A DNA stretch of 35,844 nucleotides from SZUA-186 sp041552135 (GTDB taxonomy: Bacteria; Pseudomonadota; Gammaproteobacteria; UBA9214). Shown here in pieces: positions 1-8,198 of this stretch; position 1 is the stretch's first letter, and every line of letters begins with the position of its first letter. A model generated the notes under the pieces. That model did not search any database and had not been told where the DNA came from. It saw nothing but the letters and a program-made list of their open reading frames with translations. Position numbers and translations under genes: made by a program. Location of the stretch: contig JBFELL010000007.1 of NCBI GenBank assembly GCA_041552135.1, forward strand, positions 1 through 35,844, written 5' to 3'.

Positions 1-438
1 ATCGCCGGTCATCGGCGCCTCCAGCGTGCCCGACTGCCCGAGCGGCATGTCAGCGTCATTACCGAACGTCCCGCCGGGGCTGAGTGCCAGTACCCGTGCC
101 AGCTGCGCGTTGTTGCCCAGCTCGGCGTGCGCATCCAGCGGCAGGTGGTAGGCCAGCAGGCTGGTCTTCGACTCGAGCAGGCGCGCAAGCCGCCGGCGCT
201 TCATGCCGGTGACGCAGGGGTCCTCGCCCTTCCAGAAATAGCCGTGGTGCACAAGGATGGCATCCGCCTGCGCGGCAATGGCCTGCTCGAGCAGTTCCAG
301 GCTGGCGGTCACCCCGCTGACGATAGCGCCCACCTCCGCCCTGCCCTCGACCTGCAGACCGTTCGGTGCATAATCGCGGAAGCGCTCGACCGACAACAGC
401 TCGTTGGTATATTCAAGCAGGGCCTTCAGGGTTGTCAT
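1..438 (-). CDS. Nif3-like dinuclear metal centre protein (YbgI family), N-terminal part
   Basis: The gene reads right to left from an ATG at 438 and runs off the left edge in frame, giving 146 residues of an expected 250 or so. The start has a GGAG ribosome-binding site about 8 bases upstream. The visible protein begins MTTLKALLEYTNELLSVERF and contains the family features APNGLQVEG (about residues 25-33) and the metal-binding His pair in LVHHGYFWKG (about residues 69-78). Nif3/YbgI proteins form toroidal hexamers with a two-metal site; their cellular role is poorly defined, with hydrolase activity proposed. The gene diverges from the DegS/AlgW protease with a 77-base gap. The family assignment is firm; no reaction can be assigned, and the C-terminal half lies outside the window. 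Confidence 0.88.
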   Translation of the reverse strand, partial: MTTLKALLEYTNELLSVERFRDYAPNGLQVEGRAEVGAIVSGVTASLELLEQAIAAQADAILVHHGYFWKGEDPCVTGMKRRRLARLLESKTSLLAYHLPLDAHAELGNNAQLARVLALSPGGTFGNDADMPLGQSGTLEAPMTGD

Positions 439-515
439 GCCTTCATCTCCTGTGTATATGCTTCATTCATTGGCGTCTTGAACGCGGCCACACGAGACCA
501 CAGGGTATCTCACCC

Positions 516-1709
516 ATGACACATCGCAAATTCCTTTTGTTTCTGCTGCAGGCCATCACTGCCGGCCTCGCCGCGGCCTTCCTGTACATCCTGCTGGCCC
601 GGCCCGAACTCCTGCAGCACGAACCCAGCGTGGTGGAAGTGCGCGAGGCGCCACCGCCGCCGGCCGCGGCAACCCCGGAACCGGCGACCGGCCAGCCGGA
701 CCGGCGCGGCCCGGTGTCCTACGCCGACGCGGTGGCGGCTGCCGCCCCTGCCATCGTCAACGTGCACACGGCCAAGGTCATCACCCGGCGCTCCCACCCG
801 CTGCTCGAGGACCCGGTCTTTCGGCACTTCTTCGGCGACCGGCTGGGCAAGCCGCGCCGCGAGGTCCAGACCAGCCTCGGCTCCGGCGTCATTATCAGTT
901 CACAGGGCTACGTCCTGACCAACAACCACGTCATCGATGGTGCTGACGAAATCCAGGTACTGCTCGCCGACGGCCGCAGCGCCAGCGCCATGGTGGTTGG
1001 CGTCGACCCCGAAACCGACCTCGCCGTACTGCGCATCGGTCTCGGCGAACTGCCGAGCGTAGTGATCGGCAACTCAAAGGACCTGCGCGTCGGTGACGTG
1101 GCACTGGCGATCGGCAACCCCTTCGGTGTCGGACAAACCGTGACCTTCGGCATCATCAGCGCCACGGGCCGCGACCACCTTGGTATCAACACCTATGAGG
1201 ACTTCATCCAGACCGATGCCGCCATCAACCCCGGCAATTCCGGCGGCGCACTGATCAACGCGCGCGGCGAACTGGTCGGCATCAACTCGGCAATCTACAG
1301 CCGCTCCGGCGGATCCCAGGGCATCGGTTTTGCCATCCCGGTGAACCTCGCCAAGAACGTCATGAAGCAGATCATCGAGCAGGGGCGTGTGGTGCGCGGC
1401 TGGCTCGGCATCGAGGCACAGGACCTGACACCGCAGCTGGCGGAGTCCTTCGGTATGGGGGAAACGGCAGGCGTCCTGATTGCCGGTGTACTGCGTGACG
1501 GACCGGCCGATACGGCCGGCATCCTCCCCGGCGATGTCGTTATCTCGATCGACGGCACGCCGGTGGCAGACGCCCGCCAGGCGATGACCATCATTTCGAA
1601 CAAGCCGCCGGACAGCATGATCCGCATCGGCGGGGTCCGCAAGGGACAGACCTACAGCACGCGCGCCAGGGTGATACAGCGCCCGTCCGCGTCCCTGATT
1701 GAAGAGTAG
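516..1709 (+). CDS. degS: DegS/AlgW-type inner-membrane serine endoprotease with one PDZ domain
   Basis: The product is 397 residues. It has an N-terminal membrane anchor (about residues 7-28), a Pro/Ala-rich linker (40-60), a trypsin-like domain and a single PDZ domain (about 285-385). The catalytic triad is visible: His138 in TNNHVIDG, Asp168 in ETDLAVLRI and Ser242 in NPGNSGGAL. One PDZ plus an anchor rather than a cleaved signal peptide points to DegS/AlgW, which starts cleavage of the anti-sigma factor RseA/MucA after sensing unfolded outer membrane proteins, rather than to DegP. Its place beside hisC matches algW of Pseudomonas. I chose the ATG at 516 because the anchor follows directly; the open frame extends further upstream but reads through sequence shared with the Nif3 gene. 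The ribosome-binding site is weak. algW would be an equally good symbol. Confidence 0.93.
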   Translation: MTHRKFLLFLLQAITAGLAAAFLYILLARPELLQHEPSVVEVREAPPPPAAATPEPATGQPDRRGPVSYADAVAAAAPAIVNVHTAKVITRRSHPLLEDPVFRHFFGDRLGKPRREVQTSLGSGVIISSQGYVLTNNHVIDGADEIQVLLADGRSASAMVVGVDPETDLAVLRIGLGELPSVVIGNSKDLRVGDVALAIGNPFGVGQTVTFGIISATGRDHLGINTYEDFIQTDAAINPGNSGGALINARGELVGINSAIYSRSGGSQGIGFAIPVNLAKNVMKQIIEQGRVVRGWLGIEAQDLTPQLAESFGMGETAGVLIAGVLRDGPADTAGILPGDVVISIDGTPVADARQAMTIISNKPPDSMIRIGGVRKGQTYSTRARVIQRPSASLIEE

Positions 1710-1728
1710 CCCGCCTATCGGGTTACCC

Positions 1729-1825
1729 CCTGTCGCATTACGCCCGTTCGGCTGATCCGGCCTACACAGCTGGCAGGCCCCTGCAGGTCGGGTCAGGCGC
1801 GCAGCGTCATAACCCGACGGACACC
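1729..1825. repeat. Paired imperfect inverted-repeat units, likely dispersed intergenic repeats and bidirectional terminator
   Basis: The 142-base gap between the convergent degS and hisC genes holds at least two hairpin-forming units. The clearer one (1786-1820) has GTCGGGT at 1787-1793 pairing with ACCCGAC at 1812-1818 around a GC-rich loop containing GCAGCGT. The other (1731-1768) reads on the minus strand as TGTAGGCCGGAT, then a spacer, then GCGTAATGCGACA. Both resemble, from memory, the short repeats of the form GTCGGGTTA-GC-rich-TAACCCGAC scattered between genes in many proteobacteria. Sitting between two gene ends, they could stop transcription from both sides. Copy number elsewhere cannot be seen from this window. 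Confidence 0.6.
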
Positions 1826-1851
1826 CTTTCGGATGACGCCCGACGCACCGT

Positions 1852-2937
1852 TCAGCCCAGCGCTTCGGAGAGTGCCGCGAGAAATGCCGCATTCTCCTGC
1901 GGTGTGCCGACCGTCACGCGCAGGCAGTCGCGCAGCGCCGGCGCCGAACCATCGAGGTTCTTGATCAGCACGCCCCGCGACTTCAGCCCGGCAAAGACAC
2001 CCTGCCCCCTGCCCGCCGGCACACGGAACAGGATGAAGTTCGCCTCGCTGGGAAACAGCTCTGCGCCCGGTATTGCCTGCATACCGGCCACGAGCTCCGC
2101 GCGGCCGGTGCGGATGTCGGCGGCCTGCCGATCAAACACCTGCCGGTACTCGAGCACAAATTCGCCGGTGAACTGGTTGATGGAACTGATGTTGTACGGC
2201 AGACGGGTCTTTTCGATCTGCTCCAGCCAGGCCGGCGCACCGGCCAGCAGGCCGAGACGCAGGCCGGCAAATCCCATTTTGGACAAGGTGCGCAGCACCA
2301 GCAGGTTGTCATGTGCCGGCAGGTCGGCCATGAAGCTGGCATCGGTGAATGGCGCATAGGCCTCGTCAACGACGACCAGACCCGGCGCACACGCCAGGAG
2401 CTCCAGCAGAATGCCGCGCTCGAACAGGTTGCCGGTCGGATTGTTCGGGTAGGCAAGGAAGATGACCGCCGGCTGCCGCTCGGCTATGGCATCGCGCATG
2501 GTGTCCCGGTCCAGCGAAAAATCCGCCCGCAGTGGCACACCGGCAAAGTCAAGCCCGGCCACAGACGCGATCTGGCGATACATCACAAAGGTCGGTTCCG
2601 GCGCCATGATCACCCGCCCCGGCATGGCCACCGACTGGATGATCATCTGGATCAGCTCGTCCGAGCCGTTGCCGAGCACGACCTGCGCCGTCTCCGGGAC
2701 CGACATGACCTCCCGCATGCGCCGCTTCAGCGCCGCGGCACCGGGGTCGGGATAGCGGTTAAAAGAAACACCGCGCAGTTTCTCCAGCCAGGCGCTCACC
2801 AGCCCGTCCGGCCAGGGATAGGGATTCTCCATGGCGTCGAGCTTGATCATCCCGCCCGGGTCGGCGACGTGATAGGCACTCAGCGCCCGCACCTCGGGAC
2901 GGATCCACTGCACGACGCCGTCTGTGAGCGATGTCAT
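1852..2937 (-). CDS. hisC: Histidinol-phosphate aminotransferase
   Basis: This PLP-dependent class I/II aminotransferase of 361 residues converts imidazole-acetol phosphate and glutamate to histidinol phosphate, a late step of histidine synthesis in the cytoplasm. Visible motifs are the substrate-binding DAMENPYPWP (34-43), NGSDELI (90-96), AYPNNPTGN (162-170), DEAYAPF (191-197) and the PLP-binding Lys220 in LRTLSKMGFAG. I chose the ATG at 2937 (MTSLTDGVVQ); a TTG five codons upstream at 2952 is also open. Neither has a strong ribosome-binding site. It lies 36 bases after hisD and is the last gene of the mlaF-to-hisC train, ending in front of the inverted repeats. Length and motifs are normal for HisC. 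Confidence 0.95.
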   Translation of the reverse strand: MTSLTDGVVQWIRPEVRALSAYHVADPGGMIKLDAMENPYPWPDGLVSAWLEKLRGVSFNRYPDPGAAALKRRMREVMSVPETAQVVLGNGSDELIQMIIQSVAMPGRVIMAPEPTFVMYRQIASVAGLDFAGVPLRADFSLDRDTMRDAIAERQPAVIFLAYPNNPTGNLFERGILLELLACAPGLVVVDEAYAPFTDASFMADLPAHDNLLVLRTLSKMGFAGLRLGLLAGAPAWLEQIEKTRLPYNISSINQFTGEFVLEYRQVFDRQAADIRTGRAELVAGMQAIPGAELFPSEANFILFRVPAGRGQGVFAGLKSRGVLIKNLDGSAPALRDCLRVTVGTPQENAAFLAALSEALG

Positions 2938-2973
2938 GTGTGAATCATACAACGATTGTTATCACCGGGCCGC

Positions 2974-4281
2974 TCAATCCTCGTCGCGGATGCGCACCTC
3001 GGCCGAGCGCGCGTGCGCCGTCAGCCCCTCGCCATGCGCCAGTACGGCGGCGGTACGCCCCAGGTCACTGGCGCCTTCCGCCGAACACTGGATCAGGCTG
3101 GAACGCTTCTGGAAGTCATAGACACCCAGTGGCGAGGAGAAGCGCGCGGTGCGCGAGGTCGGCAGGACATGGTTGGGCCCGGCACAGTAATCGCCCAGCA
3201 CCTCGGCGGTGTAGCGCCCCATGAACATCGCGCCGGCGTGATGGATGCGCATCGCCAGTGCATGCGGGTCGGCAACGGACAGTTCCAGGTGCTCGGGGGC
3301 AATGATATTTGCCACCTCGACCGCCTCGTCCAGGTCACGCACCGCGATCAGCGCACCCTGCCCGTCCAGCGACGCGCGGATGACATCGGCGCGCGGCATC
3401 TCCGGCAGCAGCCGGTCGATACTGCTCGCAACCCGGTCGAGGAAGTCCGCATCCTGGCTGACCAGAATGGACTGGGCATCCTCGTCGTGTTCCGCCTGGG
3501 AAAACAGGTCGACGGCAATCCAGTCGGGGTCGGTCTTGCCGTCGCAGATCACCAGGATCTCCGAGGGTCCGGCGATCATGTCGATGCCGACCTTGCCGAA
3601 CACCATGCGCTTGGCCGCCGCCACGTAGGCATTGCCCGGACCAACGATCTTGTCGACAGCGGGAATGGTCGCCGTGCCCCAGGCCAGCGCCGCGACGGCC
3701 TGGGCGCCGCCAATCGCGAACACGCGATCCACACCCGCCACGGCCGCCGCCGCCAGTACGATGTCATTGACCTCGCCAGCGGGCGTGGGCGCGACCATGA
3801 TCAGTTCCGACACGCCGGCAATACTCGCGGGAATGGCATTCATCAGCACCGATGACGGGTACGCCGCCTTGCCGCCCGGGACATACAGCCCGACGCGGTC
3901 CATCGCGGTGACCTGTTGCCCGAGCAGGGTGCCGTCTTCCTCGGTGTAGGACCAGGACTCCAGCTTCTGGTGCTTCGCGTAACTGCGTATGCGTTCGGCG
4001 GAACGCTCCAGTGCGTCGCGAAGAGGTGCATCGATGGCCGCCAGTGCCCGCTCGCAGCGCGAGAAGGGCACTTCCAGCGCTGCCGCCGTTCCCGGCGTCC
4101 AGTTGTCAAAACGCCCGGTGAATTCCAGCACGGCGTCATCACCGCGATCACGCACGGCGGCGATGATTTCCTGAACGGCAGTCTCGACCCGCCGGTCGGC
4201 CTCGGCCTCACGGGTCAGTACTTGCTCCAGTGCCTCGCGGAATCCCGCTGCCCGGCTGTCGAGTCGCTTGATATCAGTCAT
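2974..4281 (-). CDS. hisD: Histidinol dehydrogenase
   Basis: The product is 435 residues, the usual length, and carries out the last two oxidations of histidine synthesis, histidinol to histidinal to histidine, with NAD and a zinc ion. Family motifs are GLYVPGGKAAYPSSVLM, IVGPGNAYVAAAKR, IAGPSEILVICD, the zinc-ligand stretch LFSQAEHDEDAQ (conserved Gln and His), APEHLEL and CAGPNHVLPT. It starts at an ATG 18 bases after the hisG stop, which suggests cotranscription, and hisC follows after 36 bases. Only hisG, hisD and hisC are here; the rest of the pathway must be elsewhere, as in Pseudomonas, where these three genes also sit beside murA. Confidence 0.97.
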   Translation of the reverse strand: MTDIKRLDSRAAGFREALEQVLTREAEADRRVETAVQEIIAAVRDRGDDAVLEFTGRFDNWTPGTAAALEVPFSRCERALAAIDAPLRDALERSAERIRSYAKHQKLESWSYTEEDGTLLGQQVTAMDRVGLYVPGGKAAYPSSVLMNAIPASIAGVSELIMVAPTPAGEVNDIVLAAAAVAGVDRVFAIGGAQAVAALAWGTATIPAVDKIVGPGNAYVAAAKRMVFGKVGIDMIAGPSEILVICDGKTDPDWIAVDLFSQAEHDEDAQSILVSQDADFLDRVASSIDRLLPEMPRADVIRASLDGQGALIAVRDLDEAVEVANIIAPEHLELSVADPHALAMRIHHAGAMFMGRYTAEVLGDYCAGPNHVLPTSRTARFSSPLGVYDFQKRSSLIQCSAEGASDLGRTAAVLAHGEGLTAHARSAEVRIRDED

Positions 4282-4299
4282 GGTTCATAGCCTGCATTG

Positions 4300-4932
4300 T
4301 TATTCACCGCACGCCGTCCTGAGATGCACGAGCAGCTGCGAAATACGCTCGTGCTTCATCTTCATCGCGGCCTTGTTGACCACCAGCCGCGAGCTGATAT
4401 CGGCGATGTGCTCCAGCGGCACCAGTCCGTTGGCCTTCAGCGTGTTGCCGGTGTCCACGACATCGACAATCAGGTCGGCCAGCCCGACCAGCGGCGCCAG
4501 TTCCATGGAGCCGTAGAGCTTGATGATCTCGACCTGCTCGCGCCGGTCGGCGTAATAGCGTCGGGTACTCTGCACGTACTTGGTGGCGATGCGCAGGCGC
4601 CGGTTGTCGGCAACAGTGTTTTCCGGCCCGGCAACCATCAGCCGGCATCTGGCAATACCCAGGTCGAGCGGCTCGTACAGGCCGTTGCCCCCGTGCTCCA
4701 GCAGCACATCCTTGCCGGCAACGCCCACGTCGGCGGCGCCATACTCGACATAGGTCGGCACATCGGTGGCGCGAATAATGACCAGCTTGACGTCATCCTG
4801 GTTGGTATCGAGGATCAGCTTGCGGCTGGTTTCCGGGTCATCCCTCGGCTCGATCCCGGCCTGTTGCAGCAGCGGCAGGGTCTCCTTGAAGATGCGCCCC
4901 TTCGACAGGGCAATCGTGAGTACGTTTTTCAT
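4300..4932 (-). CDS. hisG: ATP phosphoribosyltransferase, short (HisZ-dependent) form
   Basis: HisG joins ATP and PRPP in the first committed step of histidine synthesis. The protein is only 210 residues and shows the catalytic-domain motifs LTIALSKGRIF (4-14), YGAADVGVAGKDVL and the PRPP-binding stretch VDVVDTGNTLKAN. The C-terminal ACT-like regulatory domain of the long form (about 300 residues in enterics) is absent. Short HisG enzymes are known to work as hetero-octamers with HisZ, an aminoacyl-tRNA synthetase relative that gives catalytic activation and histidine feedback. HisZ is not in this window and should be elsewhere, often near purA. The start is the ATG at 4932 (MKNVLTIAL); the frame stays open far upstream into murA, but that extension has no HisG sequence. 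murA ends 64 bases upstream. Confidence 0.96.
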   Translation of the reverse strand: MKNVLTIALSKGRIFKETLPLLQQAGIEPRDDPETSRKLILDTNQDDVKLVIIRATDVPTYVEYGAADVGVAGKDVLLEHGGNGLYEPLDLGIARCRLMVAGPENTVADNRRLRIATKYVQSTRRYYADRREQVEIIKLYGSMELAPLVGLADLIVDVVDTGNTLKANGLVPLEHIADISSRLVVNKAAMKMKHERISQLLVHLRTACGE

Positions 4933-4996
4933 AGGTGGGCAAGTTTCAGACAGTAACCGGTAATTTACAAGCAGCAGGGCGCTGCCGGAGGGTGCT

Positions 4997-6253
4997 TCAG
5001 TGGATGCGGCCGATATCCGCGCCGACCTGGGCGAGCTTCTCCTCGATGCACTCGTAGCCGCGGTCCAGGTGGTAGATCCGGTCAACGATGGTCTCGCCGT
5101 CCGCCACGAGCCCGGCAAGCACCAGGCCGGCGGAGGCACGCAGGTCGGTGGCCATGACCGGTGCCCCGTTGAGCCTGTCGACACCCTTGATGATGGCGGT
5201 ATTGCCTTCCAGCTGGATACTCGCACCCATGCGCCGCATCTCCTGCACATGCATGAAACGGTTCTCGAAGATCGTCTCGATGATCGTCCCGGTCCCCTCG
5301 GCGATGGCATTCAGCGCGGTGAACTGCGCCTGCATGTCCGTCGGGAACGCCGGGTAGGGCGCCGTGCGAATGTTGACTGCCTGCGGTCGCCGGCCCGTCA
5401 TGTCGAGCTCGATCCAGTCCTCGCCGCTGCTGATGTCGGCGCCGGCCTCCGCCAGCACCTGCAGCACGGCATCCATGCTGTCCGGGCAGGTCTGCTTGAG
5501 CCGGATGTGGCCGCCCGTCATGGCCGCCGCCACCAGATAGGTGCCGCTCTCGATGCGGTCCGGCAGTACGCTGTAGTCGGTACCGGCGAGGGAATCAACG
5601 CCCTCGATTTCGATGGTATCGGTGCCGGCGCCCGAGATGCGTGCCCCCATCGCGATCAGGCAGTTCGCCAGGTCCACCACCTCGGGTTCACGGGCGGCGT
5701 TTTCGATCAGGGTCGTGCCCCGCGCCAGTGCGGCCGCCATCATCAGGTTTTCCGTACCGGTCACCGTCACCAGATCCATGACCAGGCGAGCCCCCTGCAG
5801 CCGCCTGGCGCGTGCCCGGATGTTGCCGTTGGTGACGTCGATGTCCGCGCCGAGCGCCTGCAGCCCCTTGATGTGCAGGTCCACAGGCCGTGAACCGATC
5901 GCGCAGCCGCCCGGCAGCGACACCTCGGCCTGGCCGAAACGCGACAGCATCGGCCCCAGCACCAGGATGGAAGAGCGCATGGTCTTGACCAGGTCGTAGG
6001 GGGCGCTCAGCGTCCGGATGGGACAGGTGTCCACCTCGATGTTCATGCTCTCGTCCAGCAGCAGCTCGGCGCCCATGCGCCCGAGCAGTTCCATGGTGGT
6101 GGTCACATCGTGCAGGTGCGGGACATTGCTCACCCGGACCGGGCTGTCGGCCAGCAGGGTCGCCGCCATGATCGGCAACACGGCATTCTTCGCCCCGGAG
6201 ATGCGGATTTCACCCTGCAGCGTGGCGCCGCCCCTGATAACAAGCTTGTCCAT
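4997..6253 (-). CDS. murA: UDP-N-acetylglucosamine 1-carboxyvinyltransferase
   Basis: MurA transfers enolpyruvate from PEP to UDP-GlcNAc, the first committed step of peptidoglycan synthesis and the target of fosfomycin. The 418-residue length is typical. The substrate-binding Lys22-Asn23 lies in SGAKNAVLP and the catalytic cysteine is Cys117 in LPGGCAIGSRPVDLH, so this form should be fosfomycin-sensitive at that residue. Other family stretches are VTGTENLMMAA, ARGTTLIENAAREPE, YPAFPTDMQAQF and DLRASAGLVLAGL. It follows ibaG by 16 bases and precedes hisG by 64, continuing the envelope operon. In E. coli mla-ibaG-murA is likewise cotranscribed. Confidence 0.98.
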   Translation of the reverse strand: MDKLVIRGGATLQGEIRISGAKNAVLPIMAATLLADSPVRVSNVPHLHDVTTTMELLGRMGAELLLDESMNIEVDTCPIRTLSAPYDLVKTMRSSILVLGPMLSRFGQAEVSLPGGCAIGSRPVDLHIKGLQALGADIDVTNGNIRARARRLQGARLVMDLVTVTGTENLMMAAALARGTTLIENAAREPEVVDLANCLIAMGARISGAGTDTIEIEGVDSLAGTDYSVLPDRIESGTYLVAAAMTGGHIRLKQTCPDSMDAVLQVLAEAGADISSGEDWIELDMTGRRPQAVNIRTAPYPAFPTDMQAQFTALNAIAEGTGTIIETIFENRFMHVQEMRRMGASIQLEGNTAIIKGVDRLNGAPVMATDLRASAGLVLAGLVADGETIVDRIYHLDRGYECIEEKLAQVGADIGRIH

Positions 6254-6269
6254 GACAAACGCTCCGCCG

Positions 6270-6509
6270 TCAGTCCTGCTGGCTGTCCCGCTCCGCCGGC
6301 GTCAGTGTCTTCAGCGCCAGGGCATGGATCTCGCCACCCATGCGCCCGCCGAGCGTCTGGTAGACCATCCGGTGCTGCTCCACCATGGAGCGGTTTTCGA
6401 ACGCGGCACTGACGACGGTGGCCTCGAAATGATCACCCTCGCCCCTGACGGTGATTTCCGCATCCGGTATTCCGGCCCTGATGAGGCCTTCAAGTTCACT
6501 TGACTGCAT
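6270..6509 (-). CDS. ibaG: BolA/IbaG family protein (YrbA)
   Basis: This small BolA-fold protein has 79 residues from the chosen ATG at 6509 (MQSSELEGLI). It shows the family core EGDHFEATVVSAAF and the helix-turn segment MVEQHRMVYQTLGGRMGGEIHALALKT. BolA/IbaG proteins partner with monothiol glutaredoxins around Fe-S clusters, and IbaG is linked to acid stress in E. coli. An alternative ATG at 6548 would add 13 residues (MQSQRNDSSGGAA). I prefer 6509 because a G-rich ribosome-binding stretch lies just upstream and the family begins close to this point. It sits between mlaB (63-base gap) and murA (16-base gap), its usual place. Confidence 0.92.
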   Translation of the reverse strand: MQSSELEGLIRAGIPDAEITVRGEGDHFEATVVSAAFENRSMVEQHRMVYQTLGGRMGGEIHALALKTLTPAERDSQQD

Positions 6510-6572
6510 GGCTGCGCCCCCCGAAGAATCGTTGCGCTGAGATTGCATGCTGACGCCGGCGGTATCGCCGCA

Positions 6573-6872
6573 TCATGCTGACTGCAGGATCTCTTCCAGC
6601 CCGCAGACACCGGCGATCGACTGCATTTGCGCCGGCATATTGACATAGGCGATGGAGGTGCCCCGCGCCTCGGCGACCCGTTGCCATTCGAGCAGCAGTG
6701 CCAGCCCGACACTCTCCGCGCGGGTGACGCCGGCGAGGTCGATGCGAATGATACCGCCGCGCTGGTCGCCAAAGTCCGGCACCTTGACCAGACCGGCGAC
6801 GGTGCCGAATATCAGGTCGCCCGACAGTTGCCAGTTGTTGTTACCCAGGTCTTCGAACCGCGGAGCCGTCAT
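6573..6872 (-). CDS. mlaB: MlaB, STAS-domain subunit of the Mla phospholipid transporter
   Basis: The protein is 99 residues, a single STAS domain. The characteristic helix start is visible in RIDLAGVTRAESVGLALLLEW, where Ser in the ESVGLALL segment occupies the position of the conserved Ser/Thr. MlaB binds the cytoplasmic face of the MlaF ATPase and is needed for assembly and activity of the MlaFEDB complex in the inner membrane. The start is ATG 6872. Upstream, mlaD ends at 6936 with only 63 non-coding bases between them, so the usual periplasmic carrier gene mlaC is missing here. ibaG follows after 63 bases. Confidence 0.92.
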   Translation of the reverse strand: MTAPRFEDLGNNNWQLSGDLIFGTVAGLVKVPDFGDQRGGIIRIDLAGVTRAESVGLALLLEWQRVAEARGTSIAYVNMPAQMQSIAGVCGLEEILQSA

Positions 6873-6935
6873 CTGCCCACCCGCGCATCGGCCCGGGCGC
6901 CGCGGGAATTCGCGGATTCACATGGCAGTTGTACA

Positions 6936-7412
6936 CTATTCATCCTTATCCCGCTTGCCTGCGGCGCTGTAGAGGAACTGGCCGATGACCTGCTCCATCA
7001 CCAGGGCCGACTGCGTCATCTGGATGCGATCACCCTCGACCAGGTTGATTTCCGAGCCCCCCGGTTCCAGCCCGACATACTGCTCGCCCAGCAGGCCGGA
7101 GGTGAAGATGCTGGCCGAGGTGTCCTCCGGGAAACTGCTGTAGGCCTTGTCGATGCGCAGTGTGACGACCGCCTCGAAGGCGTGGTTGTCGTAGTCAATC
7201 GCGTCCACGCGCCCGACGCGCACCCCGGAGACCGTCACGGGTGAGCGCACCTTGAGGCCGCCGATGTTCTCGAATGTCGCGCTGATGGTGTAGCTCTCGC
7301 CGGTCCCCGTATTGCTGAGATTGCTGACCTGCATGGCCAGCAGGAACAGGGCCGCCATACCGGCGGCGACGAATATACCTACAGCGATTTCAATGACCCG
7401 GGTATTGCGCAT
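6936..7412 (-). CDS. mlaD: MlaD, MCE-domain subunit of the Mla phospholipid transporter
   Basis: The 158-residue protein has one N-terminal membrane helix (about residues 8-28) followed by a single MCE domain. The typical stretches are TISATFENIGGLKVRSPVTV and VRVGRVDAI, and the loop ASIFTSGLLGEQYVGLEPGG is characteristic. MlaD forms a hexameric ring in the periplasm above the MlaE permease and passes phospholipids to or from the carrier MlaC. It begins 3 bases after mlaE. It is somewhat shorter than E. coli MlaD (about 183 residues), with a short tail after the pore-lining helix (MTQSALVMEQVIGQFLY). Its usual partner mlaC does not follow. Confidence 0.96.
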   Translation of the reverse strand: MRNTRVIEIAVGIFVAAGMAALFLLAMQVSNLSNTGTGESYTISATFENIGGLKVRSPVTVSGVRVGRVDAIDYDNHAFEAVVTLRIDKAYSSFPEDTSASIFTSGLLGEQYVGLEPGGSEINLVEGDRIQMTQSALVMEQVIGQFLYSAAGKRDKDE

Positions 7413-7415
7413 TGT

Positions 7416-8198
7416 CTAGTCTCCAAACATCAATGCCGTCAGTATGAAATCCAGCCCCAGCACGGTCAGCGATGTGTGCACCACCGTGCGGGTGGTCGCC
7501 CGGCTGACGCCCTCCGAGGTCGGCACGGCATCATAACCCTCGAACACCGCGATCCACACGGCAACAAAACCGAAGACGAGGCTCTTGATGACACCGTTCA
7601 GGATATCGTCATGCCACTCCACCCTGTCCTGCATCTGTGACCAGAAGGCCCCGTCATCCACTCCCAGCAGCCCGACACCGACAAAATAACCACCGTAGAC
7701 ACCGACGAGACTGAAAATGGCCGCCAGCAGCGGCATGGAGATAAATCCTGCCAGGAAACGTGGTGCAATCACCCGCCGCATCGGATCCACCGCCATCATT
7801 TCCATGCCCGACAGCTGCTCGGTGGCCTTCATCAGGCCGATCTCGGCCGTCAGCGCCGAGCCGGCGCGCCCGGCAAACAGCAGCGCCGTCACCACCGGGC
7901 CCAGTTCGCGCACCAGCGACAGTGCCACCATGACACCAAGTGATTCCTCGGCACCGAAATCGGACAGGGTATTATAGCCCTGCAGGCCAAGCACCATGCC
8001 AACGAAAAAACCGGACACCAGGATAATCAGCAGGGTCAGCACACCGACCATGTAGAGCTGCCTGATGACCAGTGCCGGCCGCAACAGCACCCCGGGAATG
8101 CCGGAGATGGTGTGCAGCAGGAACAGGTGGGCACGGCCCAGCCGTTCGACGAAGCCGATAGCGGCCCTGCCGAGTCGCTGTATGCGGTCCAGTATCAT
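7416..8198 (-). CDS. mlaE: MlaE, permease subunit of the Mla phospholipid transporter
   Basis: The 260-residue integral membrane protein has an N-terminal amphipathic segment and about five hydrophobic helices. The family region LVRELGPVVTALLFAGRAGSALTAEIGLMKATEQLSGMEMMAVDP contains the coupling-helix motif that contacts the ATPase. A dimer of MlaE forms the membrane channel of the MlaFEDB complex, which maintains outer membrane lipid asymmetry. The ATG at 8198 overlaps the mlaF stop by four bases (ATGA), so the two are probably translationally coupled. mlaD follows after 3 bases. Confidence 0.97.
   Translation of the reverse strand: MILDRIQRLGRAAIGFVERLGRAHLFLLHTISGIPGVLLRPALVIRQLYMVGVLTLLIILVSGFFVGMVLGLQGYNTLSDFGAEESLGVMVALSLVRELGPVVTALLFAGRAGSALTAEIGLMKATEQLSGMEMMAVDPMRRVIAPRFLAGFISMPLLAAIFSLVGVYGGYFVGVGLLGVDDGAFWSQMQDRVEWHDDILNGVIKSLVFGFVAVWIAVFEGYDAVPTSEGVSRATTRTVVHTSLTVLGLDFILTALMFGD

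Noticed and set aside
4268..4300. A histidine attenuator (leader peptide with His codons) before hisG or hisD
   Set aside because: The gaps (64, 18 and 36 bases) are too short and show no run of His codons or terminator/antiterminator pair.
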